A stretch of 64,000 bases of DNA, taken from positions 390,438 through 454,437 of the forward strand of contig NMRA01000063.1 in the NCBI GenBank assembly GCA_002633005.1. Reading direction: 5' to 3'. The notes beneath the pieces were generated by a model that saw only the letters and a program-made list of their open reading frames with translations, ran no database searches and was not told where the DNA came from. The stretch's first letter is position 1, and each line of letters opens with the position of its first letter. Of the stretch, positions 36,601 to 43,376 are shown one piece after another. This DNA comes from Phoronis australis (Eukaryota > Phoronida > Phoronidae). The position numbers were made by a program, and so were the translations under genes.

Positions 36601-39600
36601 TGGATTCGACATAGTTTGCTCCACCTAGTGGCCATTTTTACTGTTTTCGAGTCTGTTTTTGTGCTTCCACCCCTCTATCAACCAAACCGCTCAAAGGATG
36701 ATTGTGAAAATTGGCATGTATGTGCTTACTATGTAGAGGACGGTTGACGATGATTTTCCGACGATTTCGACTACTGTGGCGCCTCCTAGTGGCAGTTTTG
36801 TTTTTTTGCGCCCATGGCTGTATCTCCCAAACCGTTTGCAGGATCTTTACTAAATTTAGCAAGTGTATTTATGTGATGTTGACAACGGACGATGACGACT
36901 TTAGGATGATTCTGATTACCGGTATGCCTCTAGTGGCAATTTTAGTATTTGCCTCTAGTGGCAATTTTAGTATTTTACATTGACCTCTGTATTTTCATAG
37001 GTCTTCAGGTGTATACTTTGTGTTACTTCGTGACTGTGAAGGAAAAGTTCCAAGTAGAAATTTGTTTCTGGCATTCTAATGCTGTGCTAATCTCGTATGT
37101 TGGTAAATTTGTTTTTAATTCTATGTTTCTGTGGTGCTTTAAGCAACTGGTGTATAGGATGTGCTTGTATTATGAAGATTACTCACATTTTGCCCCTAGC
37201 CTATTGAGGAGACAATGACCATGCCTTTCCATTTTGCAAAGTATGCCCTCTACTGGCCACTTTATGGTACCAATAAACAACCCTAGAAGGATACCGTATG
37301 CGGTGCAATTGTGGGCGCATTTCAACGCTCCGCGTTGCTCTTGTTACAGTTTTCGATTACTGTGAAGTGGACAGCTGACGACGATTTTCCGACGAGTTTG
37401 ATTACTGTGGCACCTCCTAGTGGCAGTTTTGTTTTTTTTGCGCTCATGGCTGTATCTATTGAACGGTTTGCAGGATCTTACTTAATTTAGCAAGTGTATT
37501 TATAACTTTCGTACGGATCTGACTACTGGTGTGCCCCCTAGTGGCAATTTAGGTTTTTACGTTTACCAGTCTGTATCTTCAAAGGTCCTCAACAGATTTT
37601 CATAAAATTTTGAATATAGGCATCTATTGGTGAGATGACACTATCATCATCCTGTTTTTGTTTGGAATCGAGGTATTTTGTGCCACCTGGTGTCCATTTT
37701 TGCTGTTTTCAAATCTTTTTTTTTGGTGTCCACCCCTCGATCAACCAAAGCATTCTAGGGATGGTTTTGAAAATTGGCGTATATGTTTTCAGTATGAAGA
37801 CGATGTTTGATGATGGCAACTGACTACTGTGTTGCCTCCTAGTGGTAGTTTTGTTTTGTTTTGCGCCCATAGCTGTATCTCCAAAACCCACTACAGGATC
37901 TTTATTAACTTTAAAAAGTGAATTTATATGGAGATAACAGACAATGACTTTCAGGTGGATGGAACGGACGCTGTGACCACAAATAGCAATTTCATTTTGT
38001 TCTGTTTTCCTTTTTTTTCTCTGACAGATTTTTATGAAATATGGCATGTGTCCATTTTTGGATAAATTGTACATTTTTGCGCCATCTAGTGGCCATTTTT
38101 ATGATACAAATAAATAACCCTAAAAGCACACCATGTGGAATGCATTCTTGGGTGCATTTCAACGCTCCGCGTTGCTCTTATGTATCATTTGTTATTGTCA
38201 TAAATTTTTTGTTCTTAAATGTCGCATTTCATTTTTGTTGAATGTCCACTTTTATAGTTTTTTGCCATACACAGATGTGACGGTGATAAGACCACGAAAT
38301 ACAATGCGTCTTCATTACCATGCACACATATATTCATGAATGTATGCTTTACAGGTATCCTCAATCAAGTTATCTTGATACTATTCCCTGACCCTGTAGT
38401 GTATGCAGATCTTCAAATGATGGTCGACTGGGTAGATTGAGGAGTAGTGTTCGTAGGCAAAAAAAGTTCAATGTCCTTTGGACTGGCACAGTAAATACGC
38501 CTCTTTTTCTACTATGAAGATGAAGATTTGAACCAGAAATTGAGATTTTAATCAGTTATTTTTCAAAAAGGTATTTCGAATCTTGAGTTGTTTTTTGTAG
38601 TAACCGATACCTGTAAAAGAGAAGAGAAAACAATGTAAGATCAAGCACAATTGGCAGCCATTTTAACACACTAGTGTTCTCCATTACCAGTTTTAACCTG
38701 TTGCTTCGACAGGTTTGTCGATGCTCCCGTCAGATTTGGGTCAAGTGAATGATGCTTTTGTCTTTAATGTTGTCTGGTTGCAAGTGGTTTGTCGCCTATC
38801 TACCGTATATCTGTATGTATATGTGGATATGTATGAGTCTTTGTATTCGGACCAGTGGAATATATTCACAACTACTGATTACAAAAATGAGACAACATTG
38901 TGACAAGACTTACCCTGCACATTATGCACATTGAGTAATAGGCTCATCTGTTCTCACTCTCAGGTGTTGGTGTGGCCCTCAGACAGGCATGCAGGCCTGA
39001 GTTCGTACAGTACCAAGAGCAGGTGGTGGCCAACGCCAGGGCGTTGTGCAAAGGTCTGCAGTCACATGGTTATACCATTGTGTCAGGTGCGTGTCATGTC
39101 TACCGTTTGTGTAGCAAGTATCAGTGTGTCTGAGATACTGTTTGTAGGTTAGGCGTATACTCTTGAACTTTCCTATTTCGTAAGTGTCCACATTCATGTA
39201 ACTTACAATAAAAGTACATTCCACTCACTCCCTGTCAACATCGTCACCTCTGTATGCAAATATGGGACTAGCTGGTAACATCACTCATAGACGAAAGATC
39301 TATAGTTGATGAGCAGACTTGCTGACTTTTTCAACTATGTGTTGTAGCAAATTACTATTATCAGTTGGACTCTCCAAACACTTTAGCTTGTGTATTTACT
39401 GCTTGTGTATTTACTGCTTGTGTATTTACTGCTTGTGTATTTACTGCTTGTGTATTTACTGCTTGTGTATTTACTGCTTGTGTATTTGCTGCTTGTGTAT
39501 TTACTGCTTGAGTTGGTTGACGAGGAATGATGTCATTTAAAAGTGTATAGTTATAGAAAGGGTTGCTGTCACATTTGTCTCAAGAGGTTCATTGTTAAGA

Positions 39601-42600
39601 CTTTCCAACTCAAAATGTTTTTAAATGTTAAAACTTTTTTAGTTTAATTTTAACAACCCGGCTTGTGTTTGTTGTCTTGAACATTGAATGTCACCATTAA
39701 ACTTGCGGTTTTGTTGCTGTTCCAATTTGTGAAAGTTAACTATAGTTGATTCACTTTCGCTGAATGGTTTGTTATCAATAGGTGGCACTGACACTCATCT
39801 AGTGCTTGTGGACCTCCGTCCGCAGAAAGTAGATGGCGCCAGGGCTGAAAAGGTACTGGAGGAGATCAGTATCGCCCTGAATAAGAACACATGTCCCGGT
39901 GACACGAGCGCTATCAAGCCAAGTGGTCTGAGGATTGGAACACCAGCGCTAACCTCGAGAAACCTCAAAGAGGATGATATCATGCAAGTTGTCGAATTCA
40001 TCCACAAAGGTATGGCTGAAACACGGTGGCCAGTCTGCTTTTTATTGGCTCATTATGCCGTCATGGCAGTTTGTCTGTCAGGTGTCTCCGGTTGTATCTC
40101 CAAATGTCTTTAATGGATACAAGTCAAGTTTTGTTGACATGCTCCTTTCTTGGCTGGGATTACATGAGCCAATTTCTGGACAAATCTTCCTACTGCTGTG
40201 CACCCTAGTAGCAAGTTATGGGGGTGGGGGAGGGGGAGAGATAGAGAATATGTTTTTTAACTTATATATATAACAAATTAGTCAATACAATAAAGAAAAA
40301 ACATTTGGATATTTATGTATGTAAGATGGAGATCCCCAAAGGCACAAGCCCAAAGTACATTCAAGAGAACATTATGTGAAAACATTTCTGAAATCTGTTT
40401 ACACTAACCTCTAGCCTGTTTACTTTGCCACAACATTTAATTTGATAATTTCGCCACTCATCTTCAGAAGTTATTGTGAAGTTCCTCAAAATTTGTTTTA
40501 TTATTTTGCAATAGTTTGTTATAACACTAACCTAAACATTTCCATTTCAAACTGTGTCCTCTGATTTGGTGAATACCGTATTCGCCTTGATAAGCGCCCA
40601 GGGCGCTTAGAAAAATTCACTTCAGGGGGCGCTTATTATAGCCCAAAAGTGGTCGAAACCCGGTCTCCGAAACAGGTGAAATCGTAAGCTAGGATTCATC
40701 AAATTCACGCTCTGTGACTCATCTATAACCTGTGACAGAGTTTCTACAAAATTGGGGTGCGTTGCTATCAAGCTTTGTTGTTAAATTACGATCATTTTTC
40801 AGAAAATTATACTAATATCCCAGGGCGAAAACTTGCCAACTGATGCATCGCTGCTTCACGATCGCCGATAGGTCAACTTGATGTCTTGAGTAAAAATACA
40901 GTTTCGATTTATCAAATTACCTGAAGTCCTCTTTATAAAAGTTTTCAAAAAAGCGTCCCTAAGATTTTAAGTTCCTGTGGAGTCGGGATTAAAGCATATA
41001 AAGCCGATTTCATGAAGGTGGTTTAACAAAACCAGGTTTAAGACTTAAAACTGGTCTTCCTAAACCTGGTCTAATTTTAGACCTAACTTGCATTTCACCA
41101 ATGTGGTTTAAAAGTCTGAAAGCCTAGTTTTGTTAGACCAGGGAGCGGGTTTAGTAAAACCAGGTTTAAAGTATCTAAGACATCCTGCTGTGTCGATCTG
41201 GATGAATCCAACAAACTATTGAAGTGCTTTAATGAAACCTTGATCATGTGGGTATACAATGGCACACACTAGTAGAATCAGTGCAGACATTTGCGGAAAA
41301 GGTCTAAAAGCTTTTCTCATGAGGAAAAATGTAATGTCTGGGCCCAACACACATACACACATTAAAATACATGCTCACGATTAGCCACAACATGATAAAT
41401 GTCCCAATTTATTTCCATGCCATGGGGCGGGGGGGCAAGACCCCTTCCTGGCAACATTAAATCAGAAACCAATGGAAGTGGAACTCAGAAGAATCAGAAG
41501 ATACTGTCTTCAGTCAAACCCATAGCGCTTACGATGACACCTTGCTCGACCAGTCGTATTCTGAGGAATCAGCAGGACACCATCCAGCACATTCTGGTCT
41601 ACGCATAGGCGGATCCAAGGGGGTCACAGGGTCCGGACCCCTTTTCCCTTGATTTTAGTGATATCAAATCTATGATTTTCTTAATGTTGAGTTTGTCCCC
41701 CTTTCAAAAAGTCCTTGACCGACGCCCCCTTAAAAATTGTGGGTCTTCCCCTACTGCGTTTGATCTTATGTCATCGTAAAACTGAATATTGAAAATGGTC
41801 CATTGTCACTCTAAAACTGCGTCGTAAATGCACACCGCGGCATCATTCAGGTGCACCTATATCGTGCAAGTCTGTTACATAACTGTTAAACCTGGGTCTG
41901 ACCAAGTCTAAAGTTAATGCTGGTTTAAGATCTTGATACAGGTGTAAAGAATATAGACCTCGTTGGTGAAATGAAAACTGACTTAGACCAGGTCTAAAGT
42001 TAGACCAGAGTTAAACCAGGTTTTACTAGACCACTGGTCTAAAAGTTAAGCCACATTTATGAAATGCAGATTATATTTAAACCTATGAAATCGACTGATT
42101 AAGTCCAAATCTGCGCTAGATCATATGCCGCAATACGAGAAAAATGTGAACGCACAAATGTTGTTATCACGTGATGTTTGTTTTTAAGTTCGTCTGTGTA
42201 TTGTGTGAGTGAGCGAGTTCATTTGTGAGAGTAAACGCGATGTAACGATCTAGGTGTTCATTGTAACTAAGGAAATCAACACAAGCAGTAAAGCAGAAGG
42301 TATTTTATTTAGCACTTGTTGATCTCATCTGCTAAAAAACGTACGAGAGTTTTCTCGGTAAGGCCGATGTCATTGAGTCGCCCGGTGACTGGATGCGTGA
42401 CAGTCGAACAGTTATTTTTCGGGAGATTCGGGAGGTGTAAGGCTGCGGAAGAGTTCTCTACAGTGGGTCATTTTGATAGTTCCCGAAGACTAATCTTTGA
42501 TGACAGGTACTTGGATGTAGCGCACGCTTCCTGGCCACGTGCTTTGAACTGAACAAAGGTCAAGTGAGTCTTCGATTCGTGCTTGTGTTCTTTTTGAAGC

Positions 42601-43091
42601 ACGGAGGTTTGAAGTCTATAGTCACGGCTAAATACTGACATAGCGGCTAGGCTCGTTGTCTACAAATGCTTCACACAATGATTTTTTCAGGACTGTTGGA
42701 TCTTATTGATAAATTGAAGACGTTACTGTAGAATTTTCGAACTGTAGGTAAGGCATTTTTGCATGTACACGGTGTTCATGGACTGGGCGCGTATTTCAGC
42801 AATGTCTGAAAACGCGTGGGGGGTGCTTATAGGGGCATGGGCGCTAATTGGGGCAAATACGGTATTTTGATCTGAACAATTGTTTTTTTTTTTGCTAATC
42901 ATGGCACATCGTGTTCTTATTCTCCAGCCATTGTTCTCACCCAAGAAATCAACGCGGTGTCCGGTAAGTTGTTGCGCGAGTTCAAGGAAAAAGTGGAGGA
43001 GCCAGAATTCCAAGAGAAGATCAAAACTCTGAGACAGGAAGTAGAAACGTTTGCCCGCAAGTTCCCCATGCCGGGCTTTGACGAGTGGTAA
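6425..43091 (+). CDS. SHMT1: Serine hydroxymethyltransferase, cytosolic type, 8 coding exons
   Basis: PLP-dependent enzyme that converts serine and tetrahydrofolate to glycine and 5,10-methylene-tetrahydrofolate, feeding thymidylate, purine and methionine synthesis. The exons are listed separately; joined they total 1434 bp, or 477 residues, close to the usual 470-485 for the cytosolic form. All junctions are GT/AG and keep frame. Key residues: GGHLSHG (His145, stacks on PLP), ADMAHISG (Asp225, His228), [10 protein letters not shown] (Lys254, Schiff base) and [10 protein letters not shown] (Arg398, substrate carboxylate). The start at 6425 was chosen because an acceptor site ends just before it. 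The frame is open upstream to 6269, but that stretch looks like intron, and no mitochondrial leader is supported. Introns are about 10.8, 3.0, 12.2, 1.3, 4.4, 0.7 and 2.9 kb, swollen by transposons and satellites. No broken key residue was seen, so the gene looks functional. Confidence 0.95.
7426..7490. repeat. About 20-bp tandem repeat, 3 to 4 copies
   Basis: GGGGTCAACTCATTYAACA repeats. Just upstream (7335-7385) is a two-copy repeat around CCGACCAAAACTGAGGT. Confidence 0.75.
7709..7771 (+). repeat. Dispersed 63-bp repeat, copy 1
   Basis: Contains CGTGGCGTACCCCGGGCAAA and matches 19058-19122 at about 90 percent identity over the whole 63 bp with unrelated flanks. No terminal repeats were recognised. 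Confidence 0.6.
7920..8961 (-). mobile_element. Partial copy of the TACCGTATT...GCGCC DNA transposon
   Basis: This is an inverted, diverged copy of parts of the element at 40573-42865. Shared blocks include the stretch around GCACGTGGCCAG (7924), TTTTCGCCCTGGGAT (8700), TTTCGGAGACCGGGTTTC (8859), and the terminus, which read on the - strand is TACCATATTCACC then AATAAGGCGCCC. The second terminus was not found. No transposase frame is present, so it is non-autonomous or decayed. Confidence 0.6.
9361..11701 (+). mobile_element. hAT-like non-autonomous element, copy 1 (2341 bp)
   Basis: Starts CAGGGCTCGACGCTATT and ends TTATGTCGAGCCCTC, imperfect terminal inverted repeats. It is flanked by a perfect 5-bp direct repeat ACTAA (9356-9360 and 11702-11706). 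Subterminal regions repeat the palindromic motif AGGTCGCAAAATGCGACCT. The interior aligns with the copies at 14684-17080 and, inverted, at 21044-26624. No long frame exists, so transposase must come from elsewhere. CAGGG termini with 5-bp duplications fit the hAT group of that duplication length, as far as I recall the classification. Confidence 0.8.
11739..13420 (+). mobile_element. Palindrome/hairpin repeat family, copy A (1.68 kb)
   Basis: Starts with a near-perfect 30-bp palindrome (arms ATGCGCCCACATAT and ATATGTGGACGCAT around TT). It ends GGCGCATTTCAATGCTCTGCG then TTGCTCTTG. In between, units of roughly 125-160 bp repeat in three recognisable types that start GTGCCCCCTAGTGGCAAT, GCGCCACCTAGTGGCCAT and GGCGCCTCCTAGTGGCAG. 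No coding frame. It begins 37 bp after hAT copy 1. A T flanks both ends, and no target duplication is seen. Confidence 0.75.
13521..13708. repeat. 93-bp tandem duplication
   Basis: TCTGTCTGAAGTGCACAGTG occurs at 13521 and 13614, and the following about 90 bp match closely. Confidence 0.85.
13736..13884. repeat. Short degenerate tandem repeat around GACTTGTTCCTTACTCA
   Basis: About three partial copies (13739, 13789, 13832, 13868) also share CCATTAACYCCAGYATGCAC. They lie just before the 12-bp satellite. Confidence 0.6.
13970..14683. repeat. 12-bp satellite (ACTCTCACGCAC)n, about 58 copies
   Basis: The array is perfectly uniform from about 13979 to 14584, then has an N at 14585, after which units shift to the variant ACTCTCACACAC. 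All six frames are open through it (His-Ser-His-Ala and similar), none of which is a gene. The hAT element at 14684-17080 is inserted at its 3' side; array-like sequence resumes at 17081. Confidence 0.97.
14684..17080 (+). mobile_element. hAT-like non-autonomous element, copy 2 (2397 bp)
   Basis: Starts CAGGGCTCAACGTTATTG and ends TTATGTCGAGCCCTG; flanked by CTCTC on both sides (14679-14683 and 17081-17085). Since the target is itself a CTCTC-rich satellite the duplication is weak alone, but satellite sequence on both sides confirms the insertion. It aligns along its length with copy 1 (for example GGGCGCTAGTCTGAACTGTGG at 15579, and the same stretch near 10074). It has a small extra tandem repeat, ATGGGTGGTCATT x3, at about 16431-16471. 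No transposase. Confidence 0.8.
17081..17135. repeat. Right-hand remnant of the split CTCTCAC satellite
   Basis: CTCTCATACCTGCTCTCACA and CTCTCCCACAT variants follow directly on the hAT terminus, continuing the array seen before 14684. Confidence 0.7.
17449..17683 (+). CDS. SHMT1: SHMT coding exon 2
   Basis: Acceptor TTTTTGCATAG, donor AAAAAG|GTAAGG. Encodes residues 78-156, including [12 protein letters not shown], the conserved [14 protein letters not shown] and the PLP-contacting GGHLSHG. It ends in phase 0. Confidence 0.95.
17741..18125. repeat. 16-bp minisatellite, about 23 copies
   Basis: Unit TGCCCTCATTAACATG with point variants, in SHMT intron 2, starting about 60 bp after the exon 2 donor. 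Confidence 0.95.
18451..18810. repeat. 360-bp MITE with CAGGCCCSTAGCCAG termini
   Basis: The left end is CAGGCCCCTAGCCAGCATTG; the right end, reverse-complemented, is CAGGCCCGTAGCCAGGGGGG. TATT flanks both ends, a possible 4-bp duplication. It lies in SHMT intron 2 and has no coding capacity. Confidence 0.6.
19058..19122 (+). repeat. Dispersed 63-bp repeat, copy 2
   Basis: Matches 7709-7771 (shared CTCTGCAACATAGGTCGTGG-type core) with unrelated flanks. Confidence 0.6.
19599..19650 (+). repeat. Dispersed short repeat, copy 1
   Basis: TTAAATGGAATTGAATATAC, then ARTTTGATGTTYTTTG, recurs at 59711-59762 near the other end of the window. The family is unknown. Confidence 0.5.
20692..20815 (+). 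CDS. SHMT1: SHMT coding exon 3
   Basis: Acceptor CTGCTTTCTCACCAG, donor GCAG|GTGAGT. Encodes [16 protein letters not shown] through [10 protein letters not shown], residues 157-197, and ends in phase 1. Confidence 0.95.
20860..20935. repeat. Degenerate AGTATGACTAG tandem repeat
   Basis: Variants of (G)TATGACTAG repeat with a 9-11-bp period, 45 bp after the exon 3 donor. Confidence 0.75.
21479..22848. mobile_element. DNA element of about 1.37 kb nested in hAT copy 3
   Basis: hAT copy 1 supplies the empty site: its reverse complement near 11060 reads CCTTATTACATGTACC. Here that site is split by an insertion starting CATACTTGTCTGCG and ending CAGATGAGTATGGT. The ends are inverted repeats of about 25 bp (CCATACTTGTCTGCGTTACT against CCATACTCATCTGCATTATG). 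The interior has no long frame, and both subterminal parts contain TAAGCCAAGCATGGG. The superfamily is undecided. Confidence 0.6.
23266..24554 (+). mobile_element. Palindrome/hairpin repeat family, copy B, nested in hAT copy 3
   Basis: The 5' palindrome ATGCGCCCACATAT-TT-ATATGTGGTCGCAT begins at 23266. The 3' end is GGGCACATTTCAACGCTCCG then CGTTGCTTTTG. About eight units carry CTAGTGGC-type boxes (23435, 23718, 23865, 24014, 24315, 24460 among others). Flanking hAT sequence resumes after the 3' end (GGTTCTGTTAAGCATCCGGG, as in hAT copy 2). Confidence 0.75.
24933..26075. other. Unassigned sequence inside hAT copy 3
   Basis: Here copy 3 loses alignment to copies 1 and 2 and regains it near 26085. 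The replaced interval is about 1.1 kb against about 0.6 kb in copy 2. A 74-codon + frame at 24970-25194 looks unlike the surrounding AT-rich sequence, but I do not recognise it. Confidence 0.4.
26630..27422. other. SHMT intron 3, nothing recognised
   Basis: No repeat terminus or protein-like frame was recognised in this stretch. Confidence 0.4.
27423..28020. repeat. 34-bp satellite built from half of the element palindrome, about 17 copies
   Basis: The unit contains TTATGCGCCCACATATTTAT, then ATGACAACGTCTTG, with a mostly 34-bp period (shorter in early copies). The first part is the left arm, loop and start of the right arm of the palindrome that begins the dispersed elements at 11739, 23266, 31009, 35513 and 36287. 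Confidence 0.95.
28052..28318 (+). other. Exon-like open frame of unknown origin
   Basis: An acceptor-like GTGTTTTTTCAAG precedes an 88-codon frame that ends [11 protein letters not shown] and TAG. The composition is protein-like (several Cys and Trp, mixed charged residues), and it is not part of the neighbouring satellite or of element C. I do not recognise the family. It could be a relic exon or a mobile-element piece; it lies in SHMT intron 3 on the SHMT strand, so an alternative terminal exon is conceivable. Confidence 0.25.
28352..30948 (+). mobile_element. Palindrome/hairpin repeat family, diverged copy C (2.6 kb)
   Basis: The 5' end is a decayed palindrome (ATGCTCCCACATGTGTGGTC). The units belong to a distinct subfamily of about 150-180 bp with GATGATATCTAGAGAACTGA, GGATTTCAATGAAACTTGAC and CCTCCTAGTGGCCATTTTGT. 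The standard 3' hairpin end is missing. It is interrupted at 29907-30297. Confidence 0.6.
29907..30297. mobile_element. About 390-bp insertion inside element C
   Basis: The repeat unit is broken after GATGATATC and resumes at AATATCTGAAGAACTAATTG. The inserted segment is AT-rich and unrelated to the units; TAGATAAGC appears near both ends in inverted orientation (TTAGTAGATAAGCCC against CATAGATAAGCAG). Probably a MITE. Confidence 0.45.
31009..32797 (+). mobile_element. Palindrome/hairpin repeat family, copy D (1.79 kb)
   Basis: 5' palindrome with arms ATGCGTCCACACAT and ATATGTGGACGCAT; 3' end GGGCGCATTTCAATGTTCTG then CGTTGCTCTTG. About eleven or twelve units. It ends 199 bp before SHMT exon 4. 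Confidence 0.75.
32997..33209 (+). CDS. SHMT1: SHMT coding exon 4 (catalytic lysine)
   Basis: Acceptor TTTGTTTCTTTGCCAG, donor AAAG|GTTTGT. Encodes [13 protein letters not shown], then [14 protein letters not shown] and [12 protein letters not shown]. The lysine in TTTTHK is the PLP Schiff-base residue, 254 in this protein. The intron before it is 12.2 kb of mobile DNA. Confidence 0.95.
33345..34040. repeat. 39-bp minisatellite, about 17 copies
   Basis: The unit contains CAGATAAAGGTAAATGCCAG, then TTAAAATAGCTAGTAGTAG, in SHMT intron 4. The central copies are nearly identical and the edge copies diverged, the usual pattern of recent internal expansion. Confidence 0.95.
34488..34601 (+). CDS. 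SHMT1: SHMT coding exon 5
   Basis: Acceptor ATTCATCACAG, donor GCTG|GTGAGA. Encodes [16 protein letters not shown] and the conserved [16 protein letters not shown]. Confidence 0.95.
34841..35225 (+). mobile_element. Palindrome/hairpin repeat family, truncated copy E
   Basis: The 5' end is GTGTGCCCATATATTTATGTG then TGGACGCAT, slightly decayed, followed by two to three units. It stops abruptly at TTTTCGAGTCTG, where hAT-derived sequence begins. Confidence 0.65.
35226..35512 (-). mobile_element. Fragment of the hAT-like element between copies E and F
   Basis: Matches 22970-23265 inside hAT copy 3 (for example AATTGCCAAACGACGGCCAC and GCCAACGTAAAGTGGAGGCC) in the same orientation. Like that copy, it is followed by the same junction (GAGTATACCGGCATTTTTATG) into a palindrome-family element. 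No hAT termini are present. Confidence 0.75.
35513..36286 (+). mobile_element. Palindrome/hairpin repeat family, copy F
   Basis: Palindrome ATGCGTCCACATAT-TT-ATATGTGGTCGCAT. Its first units match copy B closely (CAGGTGTGTTCCTATGGGGT). The 3' hairpin end is absent; it runs at a unit boundary into the palindrome of copy G. Confidence 0.7.
36287..37343 (+). mobile_element. Palindrome/hairpin repeat family, copy G
   Basis: 5' palindrome (ATGCGCCCACATATTCATAT), a CGTC microsatellite (TCCGTCCGTCCGTCCG), units, and the standard 3' end GGGCGCATTTCAACGCTCCG then CGTTGCTCTTG. A 25-bp piece around GCCTCTAGTGGCAATTTTAG is duplicated at about 36925-36975. An unrelated stretch at about 37010-37215 interrupts the units. 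Confidence 0.7.
37348..38180 (+). mobile_element. Palindrome/hairpin repeat family, 5'-truncated copy H
   Basis: Starts inside a unit directly after the 3' end of copy G and lacks the palindrome. It has boxes near 37410, 37535, 37830 and 38085 and ends CATTTCAACGCTCCGCGTTG. Confidence 0.7.
38964..39086 (+). CDS. SHMT1: SHMT coding exon 6
   Basis: Acceptor TTCTCACTCTCAG, donor TCAG|GTGCGT. Encodes [13 protein letters not shown], then [12 protein letters not shown] and SHGYTIVSG. Confidence 0.95.
39388..39510. repeat. 15-bp minisatellite, about 8 copies
   Basis: CTTGTGTATTTACTG repeats in SHMT intron 6. Confidence 0.95.
39782..40009 (+). CDS. SHMT1: SHMT coding exon 7
   Basis: Acceptor TTATCAATAG, donor AAAG|GTATGG. 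Encodes [20 protein letters not shown] and [14 protein letters not shown], whose arginine binds the substrate carboxylate in this family. It ends in phase 1 within the codon after FIHK. Confidence 0.95.
40044..40215 (+). mobile_element. Decayed fragment of the palindrome/hairpin family
   Basis: CATTATGCCGTCAT, TCTGTCAGGTGTC and the degenerate box CACCCTAGTAGCAA follow the order seen just inside the 5' end of the other copies. It begins about 35 bp after the SHMT exon 7 donor. Confidence 0.5.
41007..42065. mobile_element. Nested element with ATTTCAT...GGTTTAAC inverted ends
   Basis: The left end is ATTTCATGAAGGTGGTTTAAC. The right end, reverse-complemented, is ATTTCATAAATGTGGCTTAAC. Both subterminal zones contain several copies of AAACCAGGTTT and TTAGACC in both orientations. 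It is itself split by the short GGCGGATCC element at 41605. Confidence 0.6.
41605..41745 (+). repeat. GGCGGATCC-type fragment nested inside the nested element
   Basis: AGGCGGATCCAAGGGGGTCA, then GGGTCCGGACCCC. This is the start of a very common invertebrate short element; the far end, near GCCCCCTTAAAAATTG, is uncertain. Confidence 0.45.
42928..43091 (+). CDS. SHMT1: SHMT coding exon 8 with stop codon
   Basis: Acceptor TTCTTATTCTCCAG. Encodes the C-terminal helices from [12 protein letters not shown] to FPMPGFDEW, then TAA at 43089-43091. The preceding intron is almost entirely a nest of DNA transposons that ends 62 bp upstream of this exon. Confidence 0.93.
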
Positions 43092-43336
43092 ATGAACCAG
43101 AGGTCCATTATGCAAATGCCCAAGTAGTTGCAAATAGGTTGTGGTGACATTATTCGAAGTTCTAGACCACAATGGAGCTTGATTTGCAACTTTGCTACAA
43201 ATTTGATTTCAATGTATTCTCCGAGTGTAACTCCGCGTTAAGTGTTTGGCTAATTTCAGACACAATGACTTTTGGTTAAAGTGTATGTTCATTTGGAATG
43301 TTATTCAGTACATGTTCTATTAAAATATAATGAACC

Positions 43337-43342
43337 AATAAA
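43337..43342 (+). terminator. SHMT1: SHMT polyadenylation signal
   Basis: Canonical AATAAA 246 bp after the stop codon, the first one downstream. It implies a short 3' UTR (43092 to about 43360) that ends just before the 51-bp minisatellite. Confidence 0.7.
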
Positions 43343-43376
43343 TTAACAGAGAAATTGTTAATGTGTCTGAATGAGT

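Larger units (their letters stand above)
40573..42865 (+). mobile_element. DNA transposon with TACCGTATT termini (2.3 kb, contains nested elements)
   Basis: The left end is ATACCGTATTCGCCTTGATA then AGCGCCC. The right end, reverse-complemented, is ATACCGTATTTGCCCCAATT then AGCGCCC, so it has matching terminal inverted repeats of about 27 bp. A related inverted partial copy lies at 7920-8961. No transposase frame. About half its length is a second element (41007-42065). I could not identify a convincing target duplication, so the superfamily is left open. Confidence 0.65.
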
